Counted from the first letter of the stretch, positions 15,994-25,258 are shown. The stretch: 49,104 nucleotides of DNA from an uncultured Clostridia bacterium (GCA_947426455.1 CANEEC010000003.1:1-49104); one strand, 5' to 3'. Made by a program: numbers and translations. Notes: generated by a model from the sequence alone, not told the origin.

Positions 15994-16524
15994 TTATCCC
16001 GCAGTTCCTATACTCCACAGCTTCGCCCACTGATTCGCCGTCAGGCAGTCCTGCGGGGTCACCTTCATGTAGATGAAAAAGTAAATCAAAGTCAAAAGGA
16101 AGGCCATCCCCAGGCTGAATACCACGATGACGGCAGGCAGCGCCAGGCATCTTCGCCACCATTGGCTTCTCTCAGGCAGCCGCTTCATGAGATAAATGCT
16201 CTTGCTGCCCTGAAAATAGTAGAAATAGTGGGAAGCCGCAATGCCCAGAGCCGAGGCGGCAACAGCGAAAAATCCCACCATCCGACCCATGATCAGGACA
16301 TCGAAATCCATCATGACGGCTCCCTGCCGCAGCGTTTTTTCTCCCATATACACGCTTTCAAACAAAGCACTGTACTGATCCGCATATCCGATAAAAAAGG
16401 TCAGACTCCAGAGAAAACTGATCAGTTCCGCCCATAAAACGCCCTTTACCATGCTTCTCCAGGGAAACCCCGGGGGCGTGTTGCGATCCAGCCATCTGGA
16501 CAATCCCATGATTTTTTCTCTCAT
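15994..16524 (-). CDS. Membrane protein, probable ABC permease subunit (short)
   Basis: The 176-residue protein has about four hydrophobic segments (WAELISFLWSLTFFIGY, VGFFAVAASALGIAASHYF, LPAVIVVFSLGMAFLLTLIYF among them). It lies between the longer permease gene, whose stop is immediately upstream, and the ATPase gene, so it is most likely the second membrane subunit. The SKSIYLMKRLPER segment is shared in style with the ABC-2-type permease loop (SRYTLQRLSLGER) of its neighbour, which suggests the two arose by duplication. No specific family recognised. Confidence 0.65.
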   Translation of the reverse strand: MREKIMGLSRWLDRNTPPGFPWRSMVKGVLWAELISFLWSLTFFIGYADQYSALFESVYMGEKTLRQGAVMMDFDVLIMGRMVGFFAVAASALGIAASHYFYYFQGSKSIYLMKRLPERSQWWRRCLALPAVIVVFSLGMAFLLTLIYFFIYMKVTPQDCLTANQWAKLWSIGTAG

Positions 16525-17367
16525 TTAAACCGCCTCCGCTTCCTGCATTTCCTTCGCTTCTTTTGCTTCCTGCGTACCCAGACGCAAAATATAGTAAGCA
16601 CACCATGCGCAAAGAACGATGCTCAGACAGATCAATAATCCATCCAAAAAGCCTTCACCCGTTTTTACGTCGAATCCCAGGGTAAATCCCATGACGCACC
16701 ACAGAGCGGCAATTCCATTGCCGGCGCCTTTTTTCCCCTGATGATCCCAGAAATTCCACAGGGTGGCGACGAGAGCTAAAGCCGCAAACATGAATACGTT
16801 TCTCACGTAGCGAGTCGTTTCCGCCAAAGGCAGCAGGCTATGAAACAATTTGTTTCGATAAAAGGCGAGGAAGGTGCTCTGCACTCCGAAAGCATCCGGC
16901 TGCGCCCACCCGTAATACAGATGGCACAGCACCAGCGCCATCCCTACGCTGAACGCCCAAAAGAGAACCAGCACGGCGAAGTTGTACGCCGCAAAGTGGG
17001 CGGCCACCACCCGTTCCCCAAGGGAAAGCCGCTGCAGCGTATAGCGGCTCTTGCTTCCGTTTTTCAGAGATATTCCGTTGGTAGCCAAAACCACCAAAAG
17101 CAGCACCAGGGCGATTTTCCAGACCAGCGTAATATTGATATACCCGCTTTCAAGAACATCCTCCAGCGTGGGATAGGGCACCTCCCAGACGCCGTATTCC
17201 GGGTGGAGAAGCTGACCCGCAAGTTCCTCCTGCCGCGCTGACAGCTCTGCGTTAAACCGCAGATGAAACACACCGATCTGACCGGCGGCCAGCAGCAGGA
17301 AGACGCCCATGACTTTGTAAATCGTGCCCCGTGCCGCCAGCATCCACACCGACGCATATTTTTTCAT
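16525..17367 (-). CDS. ABC transporter permease of the YtrA-type operon
   Basis: The 280-residue protein has about six membrane segments: one at residues 15-35, then ITLVWKIALVLLLVVLA, a pair around residue 120-150 and a C-terminal LLICLSIVLCAWCAYYIL. A cytoplasmic SRYTLQRLSLGER loop is typical of ABC-2-type permeases in GntR-linked operons. ATG 17365-17367 has AAGGGGG 8 bases upstream, so the longer frame reaching into the GntR gene is unlikely. It follows the GntR gene by 14 bases. The C-terminus ends in an unusual EAKEAKEMQEAEA run, probably a short helix. Confidence 0.72.
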   Translation of the reverse strand: MKKYASVWMLAARGTIYKVMGVFLLLAAGQIGVFHLRFNAELSARQEELAGQLLHPEYGVWEVPYPTLEDVLESGYINITLVWKIALVLLLVVLATNGISLKNGSKSRYTLQRLSLGERVVAAHFAAYNFAVLVLFWAFSVGMALVLCHLYYGWAQPDAFGVQSTFLAFYRNKLFHSLLPLAETTRYVRNVFMFAALALVATLWNFWDHQGKKGAGNGIAALWCVMGFTLGFDVKTGEGFLDGLLICLSIVLCAWCAYYILRLGTQEAKEAKEMQEAEAV

Positions 17368-17381
17368 ATTGCAACCCCCTT

Positions 17382-17756
17382 TTACTCTTTCCACAGCCGC
17401 TGCATCAGCGACAGCGCTTCTTCTTTGGAAACGCCCGACTGCTGCATGGCGCCGATCAGCGCCCCGATCTCGCTTTCAATCAACTCCGCCCTGATGGACG
17501 ATACCGCAGCCGAATCCAACTGTACAAAGCTCTTGGCTCCGGCGTGAGATCGGATGATACCTTCTTCTTCCAGAATCCGATACGCCTTTTGGATGGTGTT
17601 GGGATTGACCCCCAGCGTCGCGGAAAGCACCCGCCGGGAGGGCATTTCCTCTCCATCCTGAATGGTTTCGGCCACGATTCCCCTCTTTACAAACCTGACG
17701 ATCTGCGCATAAATAGGCTCGCTGTCATTCAGTATCAACTTTTCAAAAGAAATCAC
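17382..17756 (-). CDS. GntR family regulator, YtrA subfamily
   Basis: The 124-residue protein is the short YtrA type: a GntR winged helix (residues about 10-75, with PIYAQIVRFVKRGIV, PSRRVLSATLGVNPNTIQKAYRIL and EEEGII) and only a small C-terminal dimerisation region. I chose the GTG at 17754-17756 with AGGTGA upstream; longer frames have no site. YtrA regulators repress their own ABC transporter operons. Here two copies of a palindrome cover the promoter (17858-17911), so autoregulation of the whole five-gene operon is strongly indicated. Confidence 0.9.
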   Translation of the reverse strand: MISFEKLILNDSEPIYAQIVRFVKRGIVAETIQDGEEMPSRRVLSATLGVNPNTIQKAYRILEEEGIIRSHAGAKSFVQLDSAAVSSIRAELIESEIGALIGAMQQSGVSKEEALSLMQRLWKE

Positions 17757-17857
17757 CGTATCACCTGCATTTCTTCGCCCGTTTCGTTCTTTCGTTTTTC
17801 TGTTTTCGTTCCGCCGTTCCGGCCATCCAGCGCTCTGCTGTTCTGTCATTTCGGCAA

Positions 17858-17920
17858 AACTGTATTATTCAGCTAATACAGTTTCTAACTGTATTATATC
17901 ACTAATACAGTCCATGTCAA
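17858..17920 (-). promoter_or_regulatory. Promoter with two tandem palindromic operators for the GntR/ABC operon
   Basis: Two palindromes of the form ACTGTATTA-N6-TAATACAGT lie at 17859-17882 and 17889-17911, one helical-turn multiple apart. The promoter is TTGACA (17915-17920), 16 bases, TATAAT (17893-17898) with an extended TGA, on the minus strand. One operator covers the -10 and spacer and the other the transcription start, as expected for repression by the GntR protein. Confidence 0.85.
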
Positions 17921-17967
17921 TCCCCATCTTTTGTTACAACATCTTCTTATCGGTGTACCGCACCCAT

Positions 17968-18001
17968 AAAAAAGAGAAGCGCTGCTTTCGTTCGCTTCTC
18001 T
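17968..18001 (-). terminator. Terminator of the PG deacetylase gene
   Basis: GAGAAGCG pairs with CGCTTCTC around an 11-base loop, followed on the minus strand by six T. Confidence 0.85.
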
Positions 18002-18023
18002 CGTTTTCTCTTTATTTTCGATT

Positions 18024-18989
18024 TTATTCCCGATAGCTGAACAGCACCGGCTGAATCTCCGGCGACAGCCTATCAAAGATGTAGCCAGCTTCCTTCAGCT
18101 GGACGATGGCGCTCTCCAGTCCCTTGACCGTTTCCGTCTTCGCAGAAGCGTCGTGGCACAACACGATGCCCCGATGGGTTTTTTTGCCGCCGGCGACGAT
18201 ATTTTTCGTGATATCGGAGGCCTTCACCTTTGCCTTTGCCGCGTCTCCGCTGGAGGCGTTCCAGTCGTAGGGAACGAAGCCACGGCGCAGCATTTCCGCC
18301 GAAATCTCCTGATAGATATTGTAATTGTAAGCGTTGATGCTTCCTCCCGGGAAGCGGAACATGGTGGGCGTCTGCCCCGTAGTATCGCGAATCAGGCAGA
18401 AGATCTGGTACATATCATCCAGGTAGGCGTCCACGGAGGCGTAGATTTTTTTGTAGTCGTGGCTGTAGGAATGCATGGCCAAAGCATGACCGTCCTCCAC
18501 GATGGCCTTCATTCGCTTTCTGGCCGCCTCGTCGGTTTTTCCAATGACAAAAAAGGTGGCTTTCACGTCCTGACGTTTTAAAATCTCCAAGATTTCATCC
18601 GTTCGCTCCGAAGGGCCGTCATCGAAGGTGAGGTAAATCGTCTTTTTCTCCGGAAGACCCGTCTGTTCCGGCGGCGTTACATAAAAATCCGGATACTTCG
18701 TCTGATAGGGCAGTGCTTCCGCTCCCGGCTCTCTGTTCTGCGCCTTGGTCAGTTCCTCCTGTAGTCCTGTCAGTTCCTCCTGCAAGCGCGCAATCTCCCC
18801 GGCCAGCGCTCTGGCCTCTTTCTGCTTTTCCGAAAGCCGATTATGATATCGAACCGTCGCAAGGGAAAGACCGGCGATTGCCGCAGCCATCAGCAATACC
18901 GCCGCTATTTGAAAAAAGCGCGCAGCTTCTTTTTCTTTCTTCATTACTTTGCTCTTCTCTTTTTTCACGTTGCGCTTTGCTTCTTTCAT
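18024..18989 (-). CDS. Membrane-anchored polysaccharide deacetylase (NodB domain)
   Basis: The 321-residue protein has a basic N-terminus, one membrane segment (about 24-45), a Leu/Glu-rich coiled coil (about 50-85) and a NodB deacetylase domain outside the cell. All five motifs are present: YLTFDDGPS, HSYSH, RFPGGS, DWNASSGD and IVLCHD. Such enzymes deacetylate peptidoglycan GlcNAc or MurNAc and raise lysozyme resistance. ATG 18987-18989 has GAGGAAGGG upstream; an earlier frame has no site. A promoter at 19019-19047 and a terminator make it a single-gene unit. Target sugar is not decided by sequence. Confidence 0.88.
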   Translation of the reverse strand: MKEAKRNVKKEKSKVMKKEKEAARFFQIAAVLLMAAAIAGLSLATVRYHNRLSEKQKEARALAGEIARLQEELTGLQEELTKAQNREPGAEALPYQTKYPDFYVTPPEQTGLPEKKTIYLTFDDGPSERTDEILEILKRQDVKATFFVIGKTDEAARKRMKAIVEDGHALAMHSYSHDYKKIYASVDAYLDDMYQIFCLIRDTTGQTPTMFRFPGGSINAYNYNIYQEISAEMLRRGFVPYDWNASSGDAAKAKVKASDITKNIVAGGKKTHRGIVLCHDASAKTETVKGLESAIVQLKEAGYIFDRLSPEIQPVLFSYRE

Positions 18990-19018
18990 GACGACCCTTC
19001 CTCTGCTATGCACGTTTC

Positions 19019-19047
19019 ATCTTACCATTTCCTTCGACAAAATTCAA
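19019..19047 (-). promoter_or_regulatory. Promoter of the PG deacetylase gene
   Basis: On the minus strand TTGAAT (19042-19047), 17 bases, TAAGAT (19019-19024) with an extended TGG. Confidence 0.65.
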
Positions 19048-19143
19048 TCGCCTTTGTCAAACATTGCGCTTCCTTTTTTGTCCACCCGCAGCCGGCATTT
19101 TACCGTCGGGAAGTTTGGGAACTGCGCTTCTGTCTTTAATATA

Positions 19144-19185
19144 CGCAGCGCCCTCTGCGCTCATTCGCCCAGCGCACTCCTGCGC
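19144..19185 (-). repeat. Two GCGC hairpins next to the NhaC terminator
   Basis: GCAGCG-CCCT-CTGCGC (19145-19160) and GCGCA-CTCC-TGCGC (19172-19185) are short hairpins whose arms resemble the terminator at 19195-19210. Together they make three related stem-loops in 70 bases. Confidence 0.55.
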
Positions 19186-19189
19186 ATAC

Positions 19190-19210
19190 AAAAAGCGCAG
19201 TCTCCTGCGC
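19190..19210 (-). terminator. Terminator of the NhaC/MATE transcript
   Basis: GCGCAG pairs with CTGCGC around a 4-base loop, followed on the minus strand by five T. Confidence 0.8.
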
Positions 19211-19234
19211 CTTTCGCAAATCTCTTTTGTTGCT

Positions 19235-20548
19235 CTATCTTTCGCCAAACCATTTTTTCTTCGTCAGCCAGTAGCAGACGGGCAGTGCGTAGATGTAAAC
19301 CGCAAAAGGTATGGCGGTGAACTCCGCTCCCATAAAGGCCAAAGGCACCGAACAGCCGATAGCCCAGGGAACCATGGCTACCAGCGGAATCACGGAGTTT
19401 TCCATATCAATGGCCAGTTCTTCTTTCGTGCCGCCGCTTTCCAGATAGGGTTTTCTCATCAGTTCTCCGCACATCAGCGTGGAAATGGTCTGGTTGCAAA
19501 ATACCGAAAGCATGGCCAGGCTCATCATGACGGTGACCACAAACCGTCCCCATCTGGTACACGCCCGCCCCAACATATCCTGCAGCTCGTGCAGCATGTT
19601 GGTGCCGCTGAAAATGCCGGAATAGGAATTGGAAATCAGCAGGATCCCCACTACCTCCAGCATGGACACCAGTCCGCCGCCGTTGAGAATGGTTCCTAAT
19701 CCGTCGCCGGAAGCTTTATAACCGAAAATTGCCGCGTGAAGTACATCCAAAAGCGGCACTCCCTGCACCAGGCAGGCCACCAGAATTCCGCTTGCGATAC
19801 TGGCCAGCATGGCGTGTTTCACCCGCACCTTCAAAAGCGGCAGCACCAACATCAAAACGGCCGGAACGAAGGCCCAAAGGGACAGGGTGAAAGCCTCTTC
19901 AAAGGCCATCACCACAGCCTGATCCAAATGAGTGATGGGATTGGCGTAGGAAAATACGCCGTAGACCGCTAACGTCAGAACATAGGGAAAAATGGCCGTC
20001 TTTGTCATCAGCTTCACGTTTTCAAAAACGTCGGTATCCGTGACGCTTGCCACCAGATTGGCGCTGGAGGACACCGGCGAGCAGCGGTCGCCGAAATACA
20101 CGCCGGACAGCACCACGCCGGCGGTGATTGCCGGGTTGACGCCCCCGCTTCTGGCCAATGCCATAAAGATGACACCCACCGTACCCGACACGCCGAAGGA
20201 GGTTCCCAGCGCATAACTCAACAGGCAGGACAGCAGGAAGGTCACCACTAAAAACAGATGAGGCGTAATCACCTTCATGCCGTAGTAGACGAAGATGGTA
20301 ATGGTTCCGCTGATTCGCCAGGTGGCGGTGATCAGGCCGATGATAGCCATGATTTCAATGACCGCCCAGGATTTTTTCACCGATCCCCACCCCATGCGCA
20401 GCAGTTGATTCAGTGAAAATCCCTTTCGTACGCCCACGATAAGAAAAGCCGCAAGGCCGATGAGAAGCGGTGCAAGCATGGTGATATCCAGATAGATTGC
20501 CCCGATCATGGAGACGATAAATACGAGAAATGCAATTCCTAATTCCAT
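19235..20548 (-). CDS. NhaC family Na+/H+ antiporter
   Basis: The 437-residue protein has about 11 membrane segments and the NhaC signature YFGDRCSPVSSSANLVAS, with the GTSFGVSGTVGV re-entrant region before it. NhaC proteins exchange Na+ for H+, or in some members organic acids (malate/lactate type). Its ATG overlaps the 3' end of the upstream MATE gene by 10 bases, so the two are translationally coupled. Since MATE pumps may use the Na+ gradient, pairing with a Na+ exporter makes physiological sense, but this is inference. Confidence 0.88.
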   Translation of the reverse strand: MELGIAFLVFIVSMIGAIYLDITMLAPLLIGLAAFLIVGVRKGFSLNQLLRMGWGSVKKSWAVIEIMAIIGLITATWRISGTITIFVYYGMKVITPHLFLVVTFLLSCLLSYALGTSFGVSGTVGVIFMALARSGGVNPAITAGVVLSGVYFGDRCSPVSSSANLVASVTDTDVFENVKLMTKTAIFPYVLTLAVYGVFSYANPITHLDQAVVMAFEEAFTLSLWAFVPAVLMLVLPLLKVRVKHAMLASIASGILVACLVQGVPLLDVLHAAIFGYKASGDGLGTILNGGGLVSMLEVVGILLISNSYSGIFSGTNMLHELQDMLGRACTRWGRFVVTVMMSLAMLSVFCNQTISTLMCGELMRKPYLESGGTKEELAIDMENSVIPLVAMVPWAIGCSVPLAFMGAEFTAIPFAVYIYALPVCYWLTKKKWFGER

Positions 20549-21921
20549 TGTGTAACCTCCGTTTCCTTTCCCATGGTGCGCAGCTCCCTACTCAGCATGA
20601 CGGAAGCCACAACGGCCGCCAAAAGATCTGCAATGGGGCCGGCATACATGATGCCGTCGATTCCCAAAAATCGCGGAAAGATGATGATCAGCGGCAGGAG
20701 AAACAAAATCTGCCTGGTCAGCCCTAAAAACGTCCCCTTGGCCGGCTTACCGATGGAGGTAAAAAAGGTAGAGGACAGCGGTTGGATGTTATTGATAAAG
20801 GTAAAAAACATGTAGATGCGGAAATACCGCTGGGCAAATGTGAAATACATTTCCGACCCGTCGCCGAACAGGCCGATGATCTGCCGCGGAAACAGCTGAA
20901 ACAGCGCAAAAGCCGTGACGCAGATCACAGAGCCGCTGGCAATGCTCAGCTTGATGACTTTTTTCACCCGATCGTACTGCTCCGCTCCGTAGTTAAAGCT
21001 GGAAATGGGCTGCATCCCCTGAGAAATGCCGATGCAAAAAGCGAAGAACACAAAGCCTACTTTATTGATGATTCCGGCGCAGGCGATGGGAATGGACTGG
21101 CCGTATTGGGACATGGCTCCATAGTATTTCAGAGAATTGTTCATGACGATCTGCACCACCATCATGGCCATCTGGTTGCAAAACTGTGCCAGCCCCAGGC
21201 TCATCACATATCCGTACACCTGACGCTGCGGCCGCAGATGCTCACCGGTCAGAGATCCCGACTTGTATCTGCGCAGATACAGAAATACCATGCTGCCGGA
21301 GACGATCTGCCCGGCGATGGTGGCCAGGGCGGCTCCCTTCATTCCCCATTGGAATCCGAAAATGAACAGAGGATCCAAAATGCAGTTGATGACGGCGCCG
21401 GTCAAATTGCAGATCATGGAATAGCGGGGACTTCCGTCGGCTCGCACCAGATGAGCGCCGCCGTTGGACAAAATCAGAAAGGGAAAGCCAAAGGCCGTGA
21501 TGCGGACGTATTCCTTGGCCAGTCCCAGCACATTATCCGGCGAACCGAAGAACAGCAGCATGGGTTCTAAGAACAACTGGGTGACAAGGCACAGCACCGC
21601 GCCGCCGCCAAAGAGCAGCACCGCTGCGTTTCCTATGTAATACAGCGCCTTTTCCTTTTCACCCCGTCCCATGGCCAGATTGAAGGCCGACGCGCCGCCC
21701 ACGCCCAGCAGGAGAGCGATGGCCGTACAGCTTGTTGTCAGAGGAAAGGCCACGTTGGTAGCCGCGTTGCCCAGTTCGCCGATGCTCTGACCGATGAAAA
21801 ACTGGTCTACGATATTATAAAGCGCCCCCACCATCATAGCCACGATACTGGGAATGGCAAATTTGCGTAAAAGCGCCCCCACCGGCTCTGTTCCCAGGGG
21901 ATTTGTCATGGGTTGCTGCAT
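20539..21921 (-). CDS. MATE family efflux transporter (second copy)
   Basis: The 460-residue protein has about 12 membrane segments, opening LLRKFAIPSIVAMMVGALYN, with VDQFFIGQSIGELGNAA typical of MATE proteins, and a second-half SSFNYGAEQYDRVKK loop. It is not a close copy of the MATE at 12297. ATG has GAAAGGAGG upstream at good spacing. It precedes nhaC, overlapping by 10 bases, and both end at the 19190-19210 terminator. Substrate unknown. Confidence 0.88.
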   Translation of the reverse strand: MQQPMTNPLGTEPVGALLRKFAIPSIVAMMVGALYNIVDQFFIGQSIGELGNAATNVAFPLTTSCTAIALLLGVGGASAFNLAMGRGEKEKALYYIGNAAVLLFGGGAVLCLVTQLFLEPMLLFFGSPDNVLGLAKEYVRITAFGFPFLILSNGGAHLVRADGSPRYSMICNLTGAVINCILDPLFIFGFQWGMKGAALATIAGQIVSGSMVFLYLRRYKSGSLTGEHLRPQRQVYGYVMSLGLAQFCNQMAMMVVQIVMNNSLKYYGAMSQYGQSIPIACAGIINKVGFVFFAFCIGISQGMQPISSFNYGAEQYDRVKKVIKLSIASGSVICVTAFALFQLFPRQIIGLFGDGSEMYFTFAQRYFRIYMFFTFINNIQPLSSTFFTSIGKPAKGTFLGLTRQILFLLPLIIIFPRFLGIDGIMYAGPIADLLAAVVASVMLSRELRTMGKETEVTQWN

Positions 21922-21993
21922 TACCTCTCACCTCCTTTCACTTTTTTCATCTGTTTTTCTTTCATTCGCTTATCTTTTTCGATCCGCTTATGG

Positions 21994-22022
21994 AAAAAGT
22001 CCCTCGCCTGACGGCGAGGGAC
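21994..22022 (-). terminator. Terminator of the IMP dehydrogenase gene
   Basis: GTCCCTCGCC pairs perfectly with GGCGAGGGAC around TGAC, followed on the minus strand by five T. Confidence 0.92.
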
Positions 22023-22039
22023 AATGGTTAATCCAACCG

Positions 22040-23545
22040 TTATCTTCCGGAGTTGGAGGAATCCCGCAGCTGTACGTCGTGAGCTCCGCCCTCCACGATG
22101 CTGGTAGCGGATACCAGCGTCAGCTTCGCCTTCTGCTGTAATTCGGCGATGGTCAGCGCACCGCAGTTGCACATGGTAGAGCGAACCTTGGCCAGGGAAG
22201 CGTCCACGTTATCCTTCAGGCTTCCGGCGTAAGGAACATAGGAATCCACGCCCTCTTCGAAGGACAGCTTGCCCTTGCCGCCCAAATCGTATCTCTGCCA
22301 GTTTCTGGCGCGATTGGAACCTTCACCCCAATATTCTTTTACGTAATTGTTATTGATCTTCAGCTTTGCCGTAGGACTTTCGTCGAACCGCGCAAAGTAG
22401 CGGCCCAGCATCAGGAAATCCGCGCCCATGGCCAGCGCCAGCGTCATGTGATAGTCGTGAACAATACCGCCGTCGGAACAGATGGGAATGTAAATGCCGG
22501 TCTTTTTCAGGTATTCGTCTCTGGCCTTGGCCACCTCGATGACCGCCGTTGCCTGGCCGCGGCCGATGCCCTTCTGTTCTCTGGTGATGCAGATGGAACC
22601 GCCGCCGATGCCGATCTTGATGAAGTCGGCGCCGCAATCGGCCAGAAAATCAAAGCCTTCTTTATCTACTACATTACCTGCGCCCACCTTGACCGTATCG
22701 CCGTACTGCTGACGAATCCATTCGATGGCCAGCTTCTGCCACTCGGAAAATCCTTCGGAGGAATCCAGGCACAGGATGTCCACACCGGCGTCCACCAGCG
22801 CGGGAACCCGCTCCTTGTAGTCTCTGGTGTTGATACCGGCGCCCACGATGTAGCGTTTCTGGTCATCCAACAGCTCCAGCGGGTTGTTTTTGTGGGAATC
22901 GTAGTCCTTGCGGAATACGAAATATGCCAGATGTCCATCTTTGGCAATGATGGGCAGCGCATTCAGCTTGTGATCCCACAGAATATCGTTGGCTTCGGAC
23001 AGCGTTACGCCCTCTTCGGCATAGATCAGCTTTTCTCTCGGGGTCATAAATTCGCATACCTTAGTGTCCAGAGGCATTCTGGATACGCGATAATCGCGGC
23101 TGGTAACCAGACCGACCAGCCTTCCGCCCGCCGTACCGTCATCGGTAACAGCCACCGTGGAATGACCGCTCTGCTCTTTCATGGCCAAAACGTCGGCCAG
23201 CGTCTGATCGGGACGGATATTGGAATCGGAGCGGACGAATCCGGCCTTGGTGCTCTTGACTCTCCTTACCATCGCCGCTTCTTCTTCGATGGTCTGCGAA
23301 CCATAGATGAAAGAAATGCCGCCCTCACGAGCCAGCGCTACCGCCATCTTCTCGCCGGAAACCGCCTGCATAATGGCCGAAACCATGGGGATGTTCATCT
23401 CGATAGCCGGTTTTTCACCTACCTTAAATTTGGTGATCGGCGTCTTCAGGCTGACGTTCTCCGGACGACATTCCGAACTGGAATAGCCGGGAACCAGCAG
23501 ATATTCACTAAAGGTACGAGACGGTTCTTCGAAATAAAAAGCCAT
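22040..23545 (-). CDS. guaB: IMP dehydrogenase
   Basis: The 501-residue enzyme oxidises IMP to XMP with NAD+, the committed step of GMP synthesis. The N-terminal barrel segment [23 protein letters not shown] is followed by a CBS-domain pair (about residues 100-220, with [14 protein letters not shown]). The catalytic loop is present as [19 protein letters not shown] with the active Cys, and [28 protein letters not shown] follows. The mobile flap has [17 protein letters not shown] 23543-23545 has AAGGAGG 7 bases upstream; the longer frame is not used. Codons suggest high expression. It follows the VanY-like gene by 35 bases and has its own terminator. Confidence 0.93.
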   Translation of the reverse strand: MAFYFEEPSRTFSEYLLVPGYSSSECRPENVSLKTPITKFKVGEKPAIEMNIPMVSAIMQAVSGEKMAVALAREGGISFIYGSQTIEEEAAMVRRVKSTKAGFVRSDSNIRPDQTLADVLAMKEQSGHSTVAVTDDGTAGGRLVGLVTSRDYRVSRMPLDTKVCEFMTPREKLIYAEEGVTLSEANDILWDHKLNALPIIAKDGHLAYFVFRKDYDSHKNNPLELLDDQKRYIVGAGINTRDYKERVPALVDAGVDILCLDSSEGFSEWQKLAIEWIRQQYGDTVKVGAGNVVDKEGFDFLADCGADFIKIGIGGGSICITREQKGIGRGQATAVIEVAKARDEYLKKTGIYIPICSDGGIVHDYHMTLALAMGADFLMLGRYFARFDESPTAKLKINNNYVKEYWGEGSNRARNWQRYDLGGKGKLSFEEGVDSYVPYAGSLKDNVDASLAKVRSTMCNCGALTIAELQQKAKLTLVSATSIVEGGAHDVQLRDSSNSGR

Positions 23546-23580
23546 TTGTTTTCCTCCTTCGTCATTTGCATCCTCTGTTT

Positions 23581-24342
23581 TTAGTCCAGAATGCCCAGAT
23601 ATTCTTCCAATGTAATTTGTTCCTGATAGATATAAGCAGCTGCTTCTTTTCCCACGTAGCGAATGTGCCACGGTTCGTACTGATATCCCGTGAGATCTTC
23701 TTTTCCTTCAGGATAACGGATGATGAAGCCGTACTCATGGGCGTGTTCCGAAAGCCACTTTCCTTCCGGCGACTGCCCGTACTCCGTGGTCAGCTGATAA
23801 TTGACGCTGGGCGAAGATACGTCGGTGCAAAGACCGCTCTGATGTTCGCTCTCCCCCGGTCTGGCGCTGAAAATATTGGCTTCTTCCTCGCCGTGCTTGG
23901 CCACGTAGTTGTTCCATAAAATCGTTTGAAATCCGTAGGAGCGGTAGGCCGTGGTCATGACGATCTCATGCCCCGCCTCGGCGGCTTTTTCCACCAGAAG
24001 GTGAAAATTGTCCGCCGCATCACCCACCATATACCGGGTAGAGGCGTCTCGATCTGAAGCGAAGTATTTGATTTCCTTCAATCCCTCCGGTTTATAGTCT
24101 TTGCCCACCGGATGAGTCTTATTTACCAGCAGCATGTACGGATCGTCCAAGTCAATCTCCGGCTTGGAAAGCTTCTCGTCGTCCGGCTCCTTTCCGGAAT
24201 TGCCGTTCTGGGAATCTCCTCCAACTGCAATCTGCTGGCCGTCGTCGGTCTGCTCCGTTCCGTTTTCCCCGCATGCCGCAAACAGCGACATCGCCAACAT
24301 CACACAGAGCAGAAGACACAAAAACCTGATTTTATCATACTT
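23581..24342 (-). CDS. VanY/M15B-type D,D-carboxypeptidase lipoprotein
   Basis: The 253-residue protein has a lipoprotein signal with lipobox LFAAC (Cys 25), then a disordered Gly/Asp/Asn-rich spacer to about residue 60 and a peptidase M15B domain. The zinc motifs are visible as [10 protein letters not shown] (SxHxxGxxxD) and EPWHIRYVG (ExxH). [10 protein letters not shown] and the [10 protein letters not shown] segment fit VanY/DacB-type D-Ala-D-Ala carboxypeptidases, which trim peptidoglycan stem peptides. ATG 24340-24342 is chosen because the signal peptide begins there, though its ribosome binding site is poor (an AAGGAG lies 14 bases upstream, and a TTG start 39 bases upstream is possible). 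Confidence 0.85.
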   Translation of the reverse strand, partial: KYDKIRFLCLLLCVMLAMSLFAACGENGTEQTDDGQQIAVGGDSQNGNSGKEPDDEKLSKPEIDLDDPYMLLVNKTHPVGKDYKPEGLKEIKYFASDRDASTRYMVGDAADNFHLLVEKAAEAGHEIVMTTAYRSYGFQTILWNNYVAKHGEEEANIFSARPGESEHQSGLCTDVSSPSVNYQLTTEYGQSPEGKWLSEHAHEYGFIIRYPEGKEDLTGYQYEPWHIRYVGKEAAAYIYQEQITLEEYLGILD

Positions 24343-24400
24343 CATTTCCGATTCATCGTTCTCCTTCCCCGTACGCGCCAAGTTGATAAAATTATATTAT

Positions 24401-24429
24401 ATTGTACGATAAATTTCACTTCGATTCAA
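24401..24429 (-). promoter_or_regulatory. Promoter of the VanY-like gene
   Basis: On the minus strand TTGAAT (24424-24429), 17 bases, TACAAT (24401-24406). It may also serve guaB. Confidence 0.6.
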
Positions 24430-24443
24430 GGAAAAAGCGACAG

Positions 24444-24501
24444 TTTTCCGATTTTTTTCGTCACCGATACGGTTGAACCGCCGTCTCAGTTGATGTACAA
24501 T
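24444..24501 (+). promoter_or_regulatory. Promoter of the racemase gene with upstream T7 element
   Basis: TTGAAC (24473-24478), 17 bases, TACAAT (24496-24501). Just upstream is TTTTCCGA-T7-CGTCACC (24444-24465), a weaker version of the T7 element seen upstream of kce and both aminotransferase genes. Confidence 0.65.
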
Positions 24502-24556
24502 AAGAGGCGAAAACGAATCCTGCGAAGTTTATTCATAAAGAAAGGAATGTCTTATT

Positions 24557-25252
24557 ATGAAAACCATAGGTATCATCGGCGGCATGGGGCCGCTTGCCAC
24601 CGCCGATCTGTATAAGAAAATCACCGTCAACACCGCTGCCGACTGCGATCAGGAGCAGCTTCACATCGTCATCGACAGCAACAGCGCCATCCCCGACCGC
24701 ACGAAGCACATCATCGCCGACGGCGCTGATCCCGTTCCGGAAATGACCAAATCCATCCGACGACTGGAACAGTGCGGCGCCGATTTTCTGATCATGCCCT
24801 GCAATACGGCTCACTTCTTCTATGACCGGCTCTGCCAGATCTCTTCCGTTCCCATTCTGAACATGCTCAACGCCACCGTAGATCACATCAAGGCCACCTT
24901 CGGCTCCGGAAAAACCGTAGGGCTGCTTGCCACCGACGGCACCATCCAGTCCGGCATCTACGATACCTATCTGGAAAAGGCGGGCATGACCGTGGTAAAG
25001 CCGGTGAAACACCAGGCAAAGGTGATGGAATTCATCTATGACGGCATCAAAAAGAACAATTTGGATATCGGCATCGACGGTCTGATGGCTGCCGCCGATG
25101 AAATGAGCGCCATGGGCGCCGACCTGTTCATCTTAGGCTGCACGGAGCTTTCCGCCGCCACCGATTACTACCGCTTCGACGAGCGTTTCGTCGATCCCCT
25201 TTTGGTTCTGGCCAAAAAGAGCATCGCAGAAGCCGGCGGACGGGTGAGATAA
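24557..25252 (+). CDS. Aspartate/glutamate racemase family protein
   Basis: The 231-residue protein belongs to the PLP-independent Asp/Glu racemase family. It opens TIGIIGGMGPLATADLYKKI. The two catalytic Cys are present: MPCNTAH (Cys 82) and LGCTELS (about residue 194). The opening and the DSNSAIPDRT motif resemble aspartate racemases (RacD, EC 5.1.1.13) more than MurI glutamate racemases, but substrate cannot be fixed from motifs. ATG has AAGGA 10 bases upstream. It is a single-gene unit with its own promoter and a strong terminator. It could supply D-Asp for peptidoglycan cross-bridges. Confidence 0.88.
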   Translation: MKTIGIIGGMGPLATADLYKKITVNTAADCDQEQLHIVIDSNSAIPDRTKHIIADGADPVPEMTKSIRRLEQCGADFLIMPCNTAHFFYDRLCQISSVPILNMLNATVDHIKATFGSGKTVGLLATDGTIQSGIYDTYLEKAGMTVVKPVKHQAKVMEFIYDGIKKNNLDIGIDGLMAAADEMSAMGADLFILGCTELSAATDYYRFDERFVDPLLVLAKKSIAEAGGRVR

Positions 25253-25258
25253 GAAACG

